A stretch of 64,000 nucleotides of DNA from Linyphia triangularis (lineage: Eukaryota; Arthropoda; Arachnida; Araneae; Linyphiidae): the NCBI GenBank assembly GCA_963978545.1, contig OZ021725.1, positions 90,383,305-90,447,304 on the forward strand. Direction: 5' to 3'. Made by a program: the position numbers and the translations under genes. Below the pieces are notes generated by a model. The model ran no database searches. It saw only the letters and a program-made list of their open reading frames with translations, and had not been told where the DNA came from. This document shows positions 1 through 11,190 of this stretch, piece after piece. The number at the start of each line of letters is the position of its first letter. Positions within the stretch are counted from its first letter, which is position 1.

Positions 1-33
1 AGGATTTTTAGTTTAATTTTTGACCACATTATT

Positions 34-285
34 AGTTCCACTTTCTAAAAGCTATAAAATAAAGAACTATTGATCAGAATGACCTAAAACTTGAACCACC
101 TGAATATACACGAAAAGTGAAAAGGTATGGCATAATAAAAAGAAAACTATTTCGAACAATTTGGTTTTATTCTTATGTCGTACCATTTCCTGCTTCTTAA
201 CGTATATTCAGGTTATTTTGAACTGTGGTTCTTTTTCTACAGCTTTTTAAAAGTTGAATTTTAATTACAATTACCATAAATAAGC
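34..285. mobile_element. Foldback (palindromic) MITE, family A, copy 1
   Basis: The left part (about 34-165) and the right part (about 180-282) are imperfect reverse complements. The shared core is a run like AGAACNACNGNTCA...ACCT on the left and AGGT...TGTGGTTCTTTTT on the right, with ...GTTGAATTTTAATTACAA at the outer right edge. The loop is about 166-180. The same sequence recurs at 19.76-20.26 kb and partly at 16.08-16.37 kb, which makes it a dispersed repeat family and not a chance palindrome. There is no coding capacity. It could be a non-autonomous DNA transposon or a foldback element. The outer ends and the target duplication are not clear. Confidence 0.6.
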
Positions 286-2159
286 TATCTAATCATTCCA
301 TATTCCAATCTATATTTATATCTATACACTGAACAACTACTCCTCACACACAAAATAAATGAGAAGCGACAAGAGACAGTCAAACGGGACGATTTATTTA
401 CAGAGGATACAAACAGACGATATAATTTTCGAAACATTTATATTTTGAAAAATCATTATTAATCACATATTTCCTATCTAGATCCCACCTCCAAGGATTG
501 AGCAGCTTTCATTTATATAATTGAGAACAATCCTTGTAATAACACATATAAAATTTAGATCACGTTTTAAGACATATTCTGTTACTTTCACCTCATCAAC
601 TTGCACCCGTTCATTTAACAAAATAATTTTATCCTCAATACCAAACAGCACACGCCTAGTATTTATATCCTCATAAGTCAGAAGCATTTCAAGGCTCAAA
701 AACGTTTAACGAAATAAACGCAGCTCACTAAATACCATAATTGCGACTTTTACACAATACTTAATACGACCATTCCAAATCACGTCCACATACCAGAGAG
801 TTTAAAACCCACCAAAAATCACACCCGGTATCACTTAGCGCGTATAAATGTCAAAATAATAATCCAAAGTATCATAATTGTTCACCATTTGCACTCGGAA
901 AATTGCTTCTGGTAGTGTAAATTTGCCGCTTTGCTTATCACAGTCCTCGTCCTTTTAAAACGGATAATTGTCCAGAACATGACGCGGCCAACGATGCATC
1001 AGTAAGAACAGTTGATGCAGTTATAAATAGGTTCGTATTTAAACAGTTGAAGGGGATTGATTGGACCATAATGCAAGCAGGAATTAACTAGAGAGGTGAT
1101 TGTGGATTGTGCTCATTACTTGATGGAAGTTTCTGGTAGTCTGGGATAAGTGTTAGGAGTTAGTATTCCAATGGTGTTATAATTACATTGATTACGATTC
1201 GAGAAGTATTTTGGTGCCAAGATTAATATTTTATGGGTTTAACGAATTATCATGACCAATGTAATGAAGCGCTACTGTTTAATAAAGTAAACCTAAATAT
1301 TGTTTTAAACGTTATCTAACGACTGCTTAGAACTTACCCGATCAAAAAACTTAGAACTTATTTGAAAGATATAAAAGTTAAACATAAACTAATATGTTGA
1401 GCCATAGGGCAGTTGTACTTTGAAACTGTTTTATTGCTCTTCGTCTTGTTGACTCACCAGCAAAATAACACTTTGTAGTTACTATTGAGATGTCAGGAAC
1501 TTTCAAATATAGAGTAGCACTGTTCAGGTGTTATGCTTGTTAGAAAAATAACTAAATTGAGTTTTCTAGTAATTTTACTTATAACTACTTGAAATACATT
1601 CAAACGCAATTTGATATTAAATTCAAAATTCCAAATGAATGCATTTAAATCAATGATTAGTAACACAATGCTTCATGCTTTAGAAAAATGAATGACCTCA
1701 TAGTGTTTCGAAAATAAGAATTTGTTGGTTTTTGTCTTGTGAAGGCCATTAGTTGCAAAGTTCTTGGGGTATCGAGAGGCACAATAACTCAAATTATGGC
1801 AGCAATAATAAAATCCATAAAAAAAAATATTCATTTGCGAGATAAAATTGTGGTATGAAACAATGATCCCTGAAAGGGACAGATTTAAATATTATATTTT
1901 ACCTCAAAAAGGGAAACTTACTGCAACAAATATGATTTATATGCCATTTATGAATCTACAGAATCCAGTTTTAACTCATATAAGTCACCTGTGCCATCAG
2001 AATATTTACAGCAGTGATAGCTACAAAATAATTTTTCTTGCTATTTTAGTTTCATTGTTCAACCTCTTGTAAAATACAAAATGAAACAGAAATGCAATTT
2101 TGAGAGTCTTGTATAAATGTCAGTACAGATGCCAGTATAATACTCAAAATGTTACACGA
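286..2159. other. AT-rich non-coding stretch
   Basis: Reading both strands shows only short chance frames (for example 478-699 minus and 1848-2072 plus) with biased, low-complexity translations and no domain. No RNA gene or complete repeat was recognised. Confidence 0.5.
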
Positions 2160-2360
2160 GTCTTTGTCACCCACCGAGTAGAAGAACTTCTTTCCATTGT
2201 GGAAGGAGGGCTGAGTAATCAGATCCCAACCCTAATTTTAGATCTCCTCCAGCCCTGATCAGGAGCTGATCGAGTTATTTAGCTATGCAAATAACAGCGT
2301 GTCATGGTGTAGGGAGTCCAATAATGATAGGGTAATATACACCCTCTTCGACTAAGCAGA
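2160..2360. other. Short GC-raised segment with imperfect inverted repeats
   Basis: GGAGGGCTGAGTAATCAG near 2206-2223 and CTCCAGCCCTGATCAGG near 2247-2263 are partial inverted partners, with further nested GATC palindromes. It may be a decayed mobile-element end or a structured fragment. No family is recognised. Confidence 0.25.
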
Positions 2361-2713
2361 AATCTTTGCATCTATCCACTCTGAGTTTCAGATGTCGAGG
2401 GAAAGAATGGTTATTACGGTTGCTTGCCCAAGAAGAATATTTTATTCTCTGTTGTAAATGAAGTTGTGTTGCTGTGAAAAAGATATTTTTCTGACAGGAA
2501 TCATTAGATCTGATTAACGACTTGTTATTAAAATGAAGTTAAATGGCTAAGTAAAGTTCGGTAAATATTTCAATTTGGAGGATAGAGGATTTTTTAAACA
2601 TCTCACTGTAATTTAAATCATCAATCTAGTATTCAATCAATATAAAAAAATTAATTTAATAGAAGCAAACTATTGTACAGTTGTTTAATGTAATTTCTCG
2701 ATCTAAATAAAAA

Positions 2714-2727
2714 CAATATTTTTTATG
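2714..2727. repeat. Left target-site duplication of SINE 1
   Basis: CAATATTTTTTATG here matches CAATATTTTTTTATG at 2906-2920 with only one extra T. The pair brackets the tRNA-derived element exactly, as expected for LINE-mediated target-primed insertion. Confidence 0.8.
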
Positions 2728-2905
2728 GTTGGTTGTTCTCAGAATATCTGGCGCCGTCAGCAACACGAGGTCTATAATGCGCCGAAACATTCGTCATTAG
2801 ACAAGCCAACATACATTTACAAACACCCATGCCTAACACGGGACTCGAACCCGCAACCTCGCGATCTAGAAGCTAGCACACTAACCACTCTACCGTATGG
2901 TCGGC
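2728..2905 (-). mobile_element. tRNA-derived SINE, copy 1 (complete, with TSDs)
   Basis: Read on the minus strand the element starts at 2905 with a tRNA-like head. Box A is at 2881-2895 (reverse complement CGGTAGAGTGGTTAG). Box B is at 2841-2852 (reverse complement GGGTTCGAGTCC), a perfect pol III internal promoter core. The anticodon loop would read CTTCTAG (UCU, arginine type), but the anticodon stem has mismatches, so this is a tRNA-derived head and not a working tRNA. A tRNA-unrelated body follows, ending at 2728 in a GAACAACCAAC tail. Direct repeats of 14-15 bp flank it. A chance reading frame at 2725-2982 on the other strand overlaps the element and is not a gene. Confidence 0.88.
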
Positions 2906-2920
2906 CAATATTTTTTTATG
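2906..2920. repeat. Right target-site duplication of SINE 1
   Basis: CAATATTTTTTTATG, the partner of 2714-2727. Confidence 0.8.
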
Positions 2921-3289
2921 ACTTCTACACAACCGCAATGAAAATTCCATGGCGCTCAAGTTTAAGGAAGAAATTAATCTAAATATCAGTTTAAAAAGTT
3001 TAAATGGTACTTCCATAATTCGGAAATAAATGACATCGTAATGAATACAATCGGTAAAAAGTTTTCTATTTTTGTTGTTTCATGAAATATTAATAAAGTG
3101 TGAATTGTTAAATAACTTTAAGAGTGGTTAGTTTCTTTTGACCAAGTTTTTACCACATGATAGTATGCGAGTATGTTTGTTTTGATATAATATGGATTCA
3201 TTGTAATGAAGTCAGATTCCTTTTTCTAATCAAAATCATTACCCAATGCAATATTAAAATCCAATAAGTGGCAGTACATTTTATTTTTT
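2921..3289. other. AT-rich non-coding stretch
   Basis: No frame, repeat or RNA gene is recognised. Confidence 0.5.
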
Positions 3290-4190
3290 CTTCAGAGACC
3301 AGCATGACTAATTTCTCATTTCAAACAAGACAACGTGTTAAAATCAAATCACACTACCAACAGAGACAACAGCAGTCTTACATCATTAATTTCCCTCCTT
3401 CATAATATCTAACATCAACCAACTGTGCCATTACACAAGCCCCAATTCAATCTCAAACAGTAACAAAAGCCGCACAGACCCTCTTTAATTGCCCCGTATT
3501 TCAACAGCTTGATTAAGTTCGCAGGATTAGCGTTGGCTTCTCCAATCTCACCTTAATTGAAAATTCAGCATCCCGACGTTGCCTCTGTTCTTTTATTCTA
3601 GTTTTAAAAAATAGAACAAAAGGCCTGGTTCCACGCCCACGGTGACTAATGCCTTAATACCATCCCATGACTTGATGCATATACAAGGGAAGGAAGACCC
3701 TGGATTTATAGTCTAGTCTGCATCCATCCTTTACCAAATGAAAGATGCACACGCGACGTTTAGTACTTCTGTTTCCCAATGATCATTATCCGGGTGGGGG
3801 TCCAAAGTAAGATTGGTTGTTGAGGGATTGCTCGGTGTGGTCCCATGAACCCCTCTTTTTCGCGCCTCCAGCTAAATGGACATTAAGGGAGTGCGGGGCA
3901 GGTCATGGATTTTTTTTTGTAGTCCCTTTTGTTTCTGTTTTGACTTTGTGTCTCATCTAGAGTGCATTATGCAGGGATCTTTAATAGCGCGTGCATAAAT
4001 CAAGACGGTTGAGATGGTTTTGAGAAGCAAATGCTGCAGGGTTTTGTAGAAATGCGCTATTTTTAACGAAGAGATTTGCGGGAATGAAGGGGCTTTTAGT
4101 TGGATGGAGATATAGAAGGGGGTGCTGGTTTGTGGATTGCGTGTGAGGGGGTTGGGTTCTTTTTGTGTTTATTAAGACTGATTGAGGTAA
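3290..4190. other. GC-raised island 1
   Basis: The base composition is clearly less AT-biased than the flanks, with many mixed-sequence words and little homopolymer, but no long frame is open on either strand. It reads like single-copy DNA. Candidate roles are an enhancer-type element or untranslated exon sequence, and nothing in it decides between them. Confidence 0.35.
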
Positions 4191-4499
4191 ATTATCAGTG
4201 AGTATTCTTCATGTGAGATTATGATTGGCGGTTTTTATGAAGCAAATTTGTACAAAAATGAAGCGATGGAAATTTTTTTTTAACAAGGGTTTACGTTTTA
4301 CTAAGTAAGTAGTGTTTGTTAAGTAGTAGTAGTATAACCATAACTCGTTTTTCTCTTGAATGCTAAATGAGAACATGAGAAATACTTCAAAAATTACCAT
4401 TTGTACAAATTTAGGGTAAAATTAGTGTTCTATGCTATTCTTGGTACCATTGTGCATTCCATTTACTTTCAATAAATGGTAGTAGAAGTTTCATTCAAT

Positions 4500-4564
4500 T
4501 TTTTTTTTATTTTTTTTTTTTATTTATTATTATTATTATTTTTTTTTTTAATTTCTTTTTTTTT
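4500..4564. repeat. T-rich low-complexity tract
   Basis: Runs of T are broken by single A or ATT triplets. This is simple sequence with no sign of a coding role. Confidence 0.85.
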
Positions 4565-5029
4565 ATCTGGGCTACGGAGTTTACTTCAAATTCAAGGAGG
4601 GAACCGTTTCTCTTCATCATCGACTTGTATACTGAAGGTGAAAATCTAGCTTTTTCTTAAATCATAACCAAACATTTGGTCCTGCATAAAACCAGCAATT
4701 TAATTAAATTAACTGGACCAAGCTACAAAAGAAGCATTCCAAAGATCAATTTTTTAATGAATAGCTATATCCTCTACCAATATTTAAAACCAGATTCCCC
4801 TGACAGATTTTAAGATACCAACTCAAGATGATTTTATATGCAATTGTGTTCCCTGTCTTTTTCGCCATCAACTTGGCTACAGTGTCGAAAACCTACCACC
4901 ATTTTACTATAATCCAAATCATTGCTGATTAAACAAGCTCACAAAGACATCAACAAGACAATTAAACTAACTGAACCAAGCGACAAAACATCCAAGGATG
5001 AATTTTCAATCACAAGATGAAGATTTTAT

Positions 5030-5480
5030 GCCACTGTCAAGCATCCAGTCAAGACATAACGAGGCAGCGATTGCGCCATGACTAAAAAAGACAAATGAGC
5101 TTTTCATGCAATTCCAGTCACTTCCACCCCATCTCTCGTAATCTTAATAACTAAGTAACCACACTTTTTCATCAACGATTAAAGCGGCGACAAGTCTCCC
5201 CTTTTTGTAATTTGCAATCTCTCAAAAGCTCGTCACGTGGAAAGAAATAAAAAACACGCTCTTTACCTAAACCTCATTAAAATTAAAGCGAAAAAGGAAG
5301 AAAAACGATTGCTCTCAGAAAAAGAAATATGCATATTTGGCATATACTCTGAAACAAAATTCCAGGAAGATGACAGTCGCTTCAAAGGAGAGATTACACC
5401 ACACCGCTATACAAGGCGTACCACGAAATTAAACGCTAAAAACCAGATTATAACGCTCAAGTTTTCGAGCAGTTAGGGGT
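5030..5480. other. GC-raised island 2 with a 79-codon chance frame
   Basis: A plus-strand frame from 5237 to 5476 is lysine/glutamate rich at the start (KIKAKKEEKRLL) and shows no domain, signal peptide or repeat. Its ATG sits in an unremarkable context and the frame is short, so a gene is unlikely. The island itself resembles the others in the window. Confidence 0.3.
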
Positions 5481-5560
5481 AATTTTTTTTCGTCAGTCAT
5501 CCACTACAGTTTTTACGCGTATGCCCTGACAGGGGATTTTTTATGTATATACCCAAAAAG

Positions 5561-5588
<28 letters not shown>
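5561..5588. repeat. Poly-T run (28 T)
   Basis: An uninterrupted T homopolymer. No SINE or LINE body is attached on either side, so it is not an obvious retroposon tail. Confidence 0.95.
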
Positions 5589-5591
<3 letters not shown>

Positions 5592-6000
5592 AAGTTGCAT
5601 ACAGGGGTAGGATTTTTTATTGCTCGTGATATTTTCCCAGCCATCGCGGACTAATTAAAACCATGTACTTCCCTCCTTCATAACAGGAACTCATCAAGCA
5701 AGACTGCTTCTAGAAGGTTTTTCTAATAAATGTTGCTGGAGATTTAAGGGGGTAGAGGAAGAGCTGAAATTAATTTTGGTTATAACGGTGGGGTATTTGT
5801 GAGGAGTGTTGGGTCTAACGAGATTTGAGGTTTTCTCCTTACCTTGAGAAAACTGTTTTATAAAAGCTGTGTATCAACAACACTTTTAAATTTATAAATT
5901 ATATTTTTATACGTTCGTACAACATTTTTTTTGGAATTATTTGGAAATAAATATTTTTTTAATATTTTTGTCGTATAGAAATCAAAATTGAGAAAGGTAA

Positions 6001-6027
<27 letters not shown>
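6001..6027. repeat. Poly-T run (27 T)
   Basis: An uninterrupted T homopolymer directly before the degenerate minisatellite that starts near 6040. Confidence 0.95.
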
Positions 6028-6032
<5 letters not shown>

Positions 6033-6074
6033 ATTTACTGATGTTGATCTCTATTGATCTGAATAAATGTAATT

Positions 6075-6362
6075 AGTTTTTAGGTTTTAAAATACATTAA
6101 TATGACCAATTCTATTTATTTTGGTGCGCTTATGAAACTATTTTCTAGTTACTCAGATACATTTATATAACCATGTAGATAAAATATTGGAATTTTAGAT
6201 TATTCCGAATGTTGAGATACGCTAATATAAAAAGTTCTAGTTATTCTGATATATAAATTTAACAAACTTCTACATATTCAGAAACATTTATACAACTATT
6301 TTTTAATTATTCTAGTATATATGTCGTACAACCAGTTTTTACATATTCAGATATATTACTGT
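6075..6362. repeat. Degenerate minisatellite, about 34-43 bp unit
   Basis: The words CTAGTTACTCAGATACATTT (6144), CTAGTTATTCTGATATA (6227), CTACATATTCAGAAACATTT (6269), TTAATTATTCTAGTATATA (6303) and TTACATATTCAGATATATT (6336) are successive diverged copies, with weaker ones before 6144. AT-rich and non-coding. Confidence 0.6.
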
Positions 6363-7299
6363 ATCTGTTAATTTCATATTTAAATGCATAAAGTGTTTTC
6401 AGAAATCAATTTCATCAACATCTCTTTTTAAAAGTGACTAATTGTATCCTCATAGTAAAAAAAATAAGAGTAGTTTCTTTTTAATAAAAAAAAGTCTGCT
6501 TAAAAGGGGGCTCTTCCTAAAAAGTTGACGATGTTAAATTTTTCTAAACACCTTCTCATAGAATATTGCTTCAAAACAAAGAAATCTGTAACAACTATGA
6601 TAAAACTCATTGTTAAATAAACAATAGTTTTTATATTTGATTTAACTTAACACCCTTTAATAAATTAATAAATACAAACCATTTAAAGTAGATTTATTAT
6701 ATTTTATACTGATATGGAAAATGTAAAGGCTATCAAGGATTATGATGAATAAGGATTGAATATTTTCAGGCGCTAAATCAGCAACAAGACTGTACTACGC
6801 CAAATTATAGTTAGAACTTCTGAGCTTAGTCCATATCTCTTAGGGAAGCTAGAACACCTTCTGGGAGGTCTTTTTAAGCAGAAAGTTTAACATTAGCGTT
6901 TCCCATCGGAGAAAACCATATTATCTGGAATATGTTGCATTATATACAGAATGGTCATATTAAAAATGATCCTTTTTAAGAACAATCAGGGGTCTTAGAA
7001 ATCATCAGACCTTCACACAATTTTGCTTGCTTATTTTTGAATACAAATAAATAAAATTATAACAAATTCGGCAGATATTGAAACCTATATAGGATTTCGC
7101 TTTGGGTCTAAAGCTTCATTTGTAATTTTCTCAATAAGTCTCAGTCTGTAACGCTAACTTCCATATAGGCCGGCCAGTGCCATACTGAAATCTGATAGCG
7201 AAAATTTGTTTTGGAGATGGATATTATATTTCACGAAAGTATCAGAAGTATATATACAGAAGTTTATGAATAAATGAGAGAGCCAAATTTAAACTAGTC
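6363..7299. other. AT-rich non-coding stretch
   Basis: No frame or family is recognised. A GGCCGGCC octamer lies at about 7168-7175 but stands alone. Confidence 0.45.
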
Positions 7300-7351
7300 T
7301 ACTGTTTGTCGATCACAAGACTAGCTCCCGCCGCAACGTTTTGGATTGTCT

Positions 7352-7365
7352 GTTGCCTTGGAAAC
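7352..7365 (+). promoter_or_regulatory. RFX X-box-like motif 1
   Basis: GTTGCCTTGGAAAC differs from the inverted-repeat RFX consensus GTTNCCATGGNAAC at one position. RFX factors bind such sites in promoters of ciliary genes across animals. Binding here is inferred from the motif only. It lies about 245-260 bp upstream of the ATG at 7611. Confidence 0.45.
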
Positions 7366-7484
7366 CAGACTAATCCTATTTCCAGGAGAAATTCCAGAGA
7401 CAAACTTTTAAATGTGCCGTATTATTACCTTTTTGGATAAAAATTCCCTGCATGCATCACCCCTATTCTAAATCGACAAGTCTT

Positions 7485-7498
7485 GTTTCTATAGCAAC
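7485..7498 (+). promoter_or_regulatory. RFX X-box-like motif 2
   Basis: GTTTCTATAGCAAC keeps both half-sites (GTT..., ...AAC) with two changes in the central part of GTTNCCATGGNAAC. It lies 133 bp after motif 1 in the same orientation. The same bases also form a pyrimidine tract plus AG, so this stretch may instead be a splice acceptor. The two readings compete. Confidence 0.4.
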
Positions 7499-7623
7499 CG
7501 TCACCATCCGGACTACGTAGTGGGAACTATTCATCTGACAGTCGGGCAGTAATTCGATCAAGCTTCATTTTGAAGTACAAAAGCTTGTTTTGTATTGCTC
7601 TGCCTGTATTATGCTGCATCCTG
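7495..7623 (+). CDS. Candidate exon (43 codons, open, flanked by AG and GTGAGT)
   Basis: A plus-strand segment begins after CTTGTTTCTATAG and ends at CATCCTG before GTGAGTG, a near-consensus donor. Its length, 129 nt, is a multiple of three. One frame is open throughout, while the other two have stops. The predicted peptide is serine-rich at first and ends in a hydrophobic stretch, SLFCIALPVLCCIL, that could be the start of a membrane or signal-anchor segment continuing into the next exon. No family is recognised. Alternatively only the last part is coding: an ATG at 7611 (ATG CTG CAT CCT G) just before the donor could open a first exon, with the X-box motifs upstream as promoter. A 43-codon frame can be open by chance, so this is a candidate only. 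Confidence 0.28.
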
Positions 7624-7639
7624 GTGAGTGAACTATTGA

Positions 7640-7999
7640 GGTGGTGGCTTAGTTAATTTTTTCTTACAATTGTTTATTCCTTATTGATTGTAGTTTGGAC
7701 TTAGGTCAGAATTGTTTATAATGTCACTTAGATTACTCTAACCCTAACTATACAATCAATACCCTGCAAAGTATTCAATTTGTTTAACTTCCTCTCAGAA
7801 TTTGTTTTAAACGGTTTTGATCAGGTATCCTTTAATTATGGCCGCCCGGTATGTGAAATATATGACTCTTAACTACACAAACTTCTATGACTGCACCTAT
7901 AATTATTTAAATTAAAACAGTTCGATCCAAAAAACCTTTTCCAGTTTTTGCGACACCATCTTGTAATTTTATGCGTGAATATTACCCCTCAGGGGAATT
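7640..7999. other. AT-rich non-coding stretch
   Basis: If the donor at 7624 is real this would be intron. It holds no recognised feature. Confidence 0.4.
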
Positions 8000-8480
8000 T
8001 CCTCTCATCACTACACTCTACGTGCGAGCGTGTCAAACTGATCGCTCGAAAATAATAATAAATAAAAAAAAGTATTAAGAGAAGCGGTGAAAGAAAAAAA
8101 AACCGGTGTTGGGAAAAAATATGAAAGGTAAAAAAAAAGTGAGAAGGAAAAAAAAAAGTCTGAAGTGACGGGTTGGAAATTTGAATAAAAGTGTCCAAGA
8201 TCTATTAGAAGCAGCAAGAAGTATTTTAATTAATATCGTTGAAAAGGTAGCCTCAGAGAGTTTAGGGCTACTGGAGCGAAAACCTTTCCTAAAAAAAAAA
8301 AAAAAAAAGGCGGGAGGGTGTTTCAATAAAAATGAGGCGAAGGGAGGTGGATGGGTTGCTTAGATACCGATAAGAAAGTGGCCAGGGAATTTAATAAATC
8401 TCCTATTAGAGGAGAAAATAAAAAGGTCAAAAGAAGTATTTTGTAGATTGATACGGTAAGTGGTGAAATCTCAATGAATT
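8000..8480. other. Purine-rich (plus strand) low-complexity island
   Basis: Between about 8048 and 8400 the plus strand is dominated by A and G (AAAGAAAAAAAAACCGG, GGTAAAAAAAAAGTGAG and an 18-A run at 8291-8308). Four overlapping minus-strand and plus-strand frames here are phenylalanine or lysine runs produced by this skew and are not genes. Such polypurine tracts can form triplexes, which is not testable here. Confidence 0.5.
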
Positions 8481-9120
8481 AAAATGCAGTTTAAGAAATA
8501 AAGAAATAGCAATTGATGGAGTTAACATGTAGCGAGGTGTTTGTTATTCAGTTGATTTTAGTAACCTGAAGAATGTTGCGAATTGTTTGTGAATTTAGTC
8601 TTTAATGATATGTGTAAAACTCATTTTTAGTTATTATTTAAATATTTCGAGTTGGAATATAAACTTTGTTTACTAATGTTTTATCGATGAAATCTGTAAA
8701 AGAAATTATCAGCGAGTTGAGGAAAAAGTATATTTGCGACAAATATAAATTGATAATTATAAAATTTTAGGGGAATATTTTTACTGGGTTTTTGTACATG
8801 TTTGATTATGTAAGCGTAAAACTCGTAATCTATGCTGCCTTCCAAACACTTAAAATACCTTAAATTTTTCTATACACATTTTTAGTTATTTATATACAAA
8901 GCTGAAAATTCATCAGGTGCGTGTGATTTATAAAATGAAGTGTCTTGTGATGAGTTTTCGTTCAAAAATTCAACAGGAAGTTAGACTGGAACTACCAAAA
9001 ATGGTAAAGGAAACTAATTTTTTTTATACATTAAGCCTAAATTTTAAGTGCTACAAATATGCGTCTTGTGTCATATATAAGTTAAAAGGTCTTGATGAAA
9101 TTAGTAGAATCAGATAAAGT
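8481..9120. other. AT-rich non-coding stretch
   Basis: A 66-codon chance frame (8917-9117) has no recognised domain. Nothing else was seen. Confidence 0.4.
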
Positions 9121-9160
9121 TCAATAGGAAGTGCTTCAAAATTCGACCGGAAACGAGTGT

Positions 9161-9174
9161 GTTTCCATAGTAAC
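9161..9174 (+). promoter_or_regulatory. RFX X-box motif 3 (best match in the window)
   Basis: GTTTCCATAGTAAC agrees with GTTNCCATRGNAAC at every specified position. It is the third X-box-like site within 1.8 kb, after 7352 and 7485. No clear ATG-led gene follows within 300 bp, so if functional it may act as an enhancer or serve an unrecognised exon. Confidence 0.5.
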
Positions 9175-9329
9175 GCTATGGGAAGTTCCCAACTTAACAC
9201 TAAAAATAAAGGTATCTTCTTTTAACCTTGATATTTGGCGACAAGTTTTTTCGCACATGATGATTTTCTTAAAAAAAAATTCAAAGGGCAGTGTATTTAT
9301 TATCAAATGTCGTCAACCTTAAAAAGGGG

Positions 9330-10559
9330 GAGTTCAGTCATAAAATATCACCAACTTGGTGTTCTTAGTATCTGAACTTAATATAAAACAATTTAAACGT
9401 GTGCAGATGCGGCCTTTTGGAGACAGTTATTTCTCTATTCTACTTATTTAAAACAAGTAAATAAAACATTTATAACTATTTTAAAATGTAGTTGGCTAGC
9501 AAATGTAATGGGATATTTTTTGTCATAACTTAAATTCTAATTTTAAAAACACTGAATTAACTCAAATACATATTATTCTTAATAAATAATAATTTTTTCC
9601 ATGTTTTATATTTGGGGAAAAAAATCCATTTAAAATTAAAAAATTATAAGCATTAGTTATATAATTATAAAAAACGTAAAATTAATAACGGTTATTTAAT
9701 ATTTATGCAATTCATTGGATAATAAAATATGGAAATGTAAAGACTATCATTTTGTTTAAAAAAAGGCACGGAAATTAGAAAATTAATTTAATTATGATTT
9801 GAGGAAATTATATTTGGGAATAGTTTTAAAATTAATAAGTATACTGAAAAGTTAATTGTATCAGTGTTTAATTAAGAATTGATCTTTGCTGTTATGTAAC
9901 TGTACCAAAAAAATATAATTTTTTTTAAAAATAAAAGTAACATATTAATTTGAAGCGGAATATTTTACTAACTATTGTGAGCTTATTTATACTTTTAAAA
10001 TAAAACATACTAAAGGTCAAATATTATTAAAAAATACTTTCACTGCTTTAAGATATTCATCAGAAATAAGTTTTTCAATTATGCAGCTTTTATAATACGG
10101 ATCATTAACAAAACTAAATTATAATGGTACAGTAAGTCTTAAGCCTTAATATCAAACGCTATCAATTTAATTATAATCCCACTTAAGTACACGTAAGACT
10201 TTTCTTAGGAAAACAAAACGAGCATGTTCGTGGAAAAATGTTCTTATAATTAAGCAACCTCCATAATTTGTCTCTAGGGAACAAAAAAATCTTAATTTTC
10301 CATCGCAGCTTATCGTTTTTTGTCACAAAAAAAAAAATTCCCGTATCTGAAATCCCAGAACTGGTAATATTTTTTCTGAGTAACGGATAGAATATACATA
10401 TATAATATTATTTTAGTCGTAAAAAATGGCGTGTCGCTTCATAGATGACGCCCATGACGTCCAAGAAATATGAGAAATGAGTCTTGGTCCATAAGCAACG
10501 ACTTTAATTAGAAACTAAAACATTAGCCTTAGTCCGCCGTTCATGATAAAGTATTTCCT
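9330..10559. other. AT-rich non-coding stretch
   Basis: Very A/T-rich with many short A or T runs. No repeat family, frame or RNA is recognised. Confidence 0.5.
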
Positions 10560-11190
10560 CAGAAAGAATGGCAACGGATAAAGGGGAAGTAGAAAAAAAA
10601 AATGGAGGGGAAAAAAAGATCTCCTATATGTGGGAAACAACAGCAGGCGCTTAAAAGACTTTATTAATTAATAACTTACTCGGTATCAGGATAGAAGAGG
10701 TGGGGATTTTTTCATATAATATTCCTCTGCCGTAGGGAAAAGATTTTTTTTTTTTGTCACGAAATGTACGTGTATTGTCAAAACTTTTTGGCAAGGTGGG
10801 GTGGGAATAGGGTTTTTTTAAAAAGATTTAACAAATATACTTCCCGAACAAAAGATATTTTTGTTTAGGATTTTTTTTTTTGTGAGTATTTTTAAAAAAA
10901 AAATTGAAGCGCGTGGCAGCTCAAACAAAAACCCGCTAATGAATATTTTTCTTAGAGGTAATCGCTTAATCTTATCGTTAACTGGGAGCGTTTGTGTTTG
11001 AAGTGTGCTGCTACCTTAATTGTTTTTTCGGCTGATTTTCTGGCGTTTGAAGGTAATGCGCGTAAACAAAGATAAGCCGTTCAAAAGTTCGGAAAAAATT
11101 CCTGGTAGATATTCGGAGCTATTGTTTTATGGTGCGCAAAACCGTGATTGAAAGGAAAGAGGCTGAAGGAAAAAAAAATGGGACTAGAAT
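10560..11190. other. Mixed-composition island 3
   Basis: Less AT-rich, with polypurine words (10565-10625) and T runs. A weak minus-strand exon-like segment (10672-10718) is bounded by CTTTTCCCTACGGCAG and GTAAGTT read on the minus strand. One of its frames is open, but 15 codons are too few to support a call. Confidence 0.25.

Noticed and set aside
2841..2905. A true tRNA-Arg gene
   Set aside because: Anticodon stem mismatches, a non-tRNA body and TSDs make it a SINE head.
2725..2982. 85-codon frame reading TRDSNPQPRDLEAS
   Set aside because: It is the antisense translation of the tRNA-derived SINE, a common false gene.
8011..8326. Phenylalanine-rich minus frames
   Set aside because: Direct result of the polypurine skew on plus.
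10672..10718. Minus-strand exon-like segment with GTAAGTT donor
   Set aside because: Only 15 codons, moderate acceptor, and no recognisable peptide.
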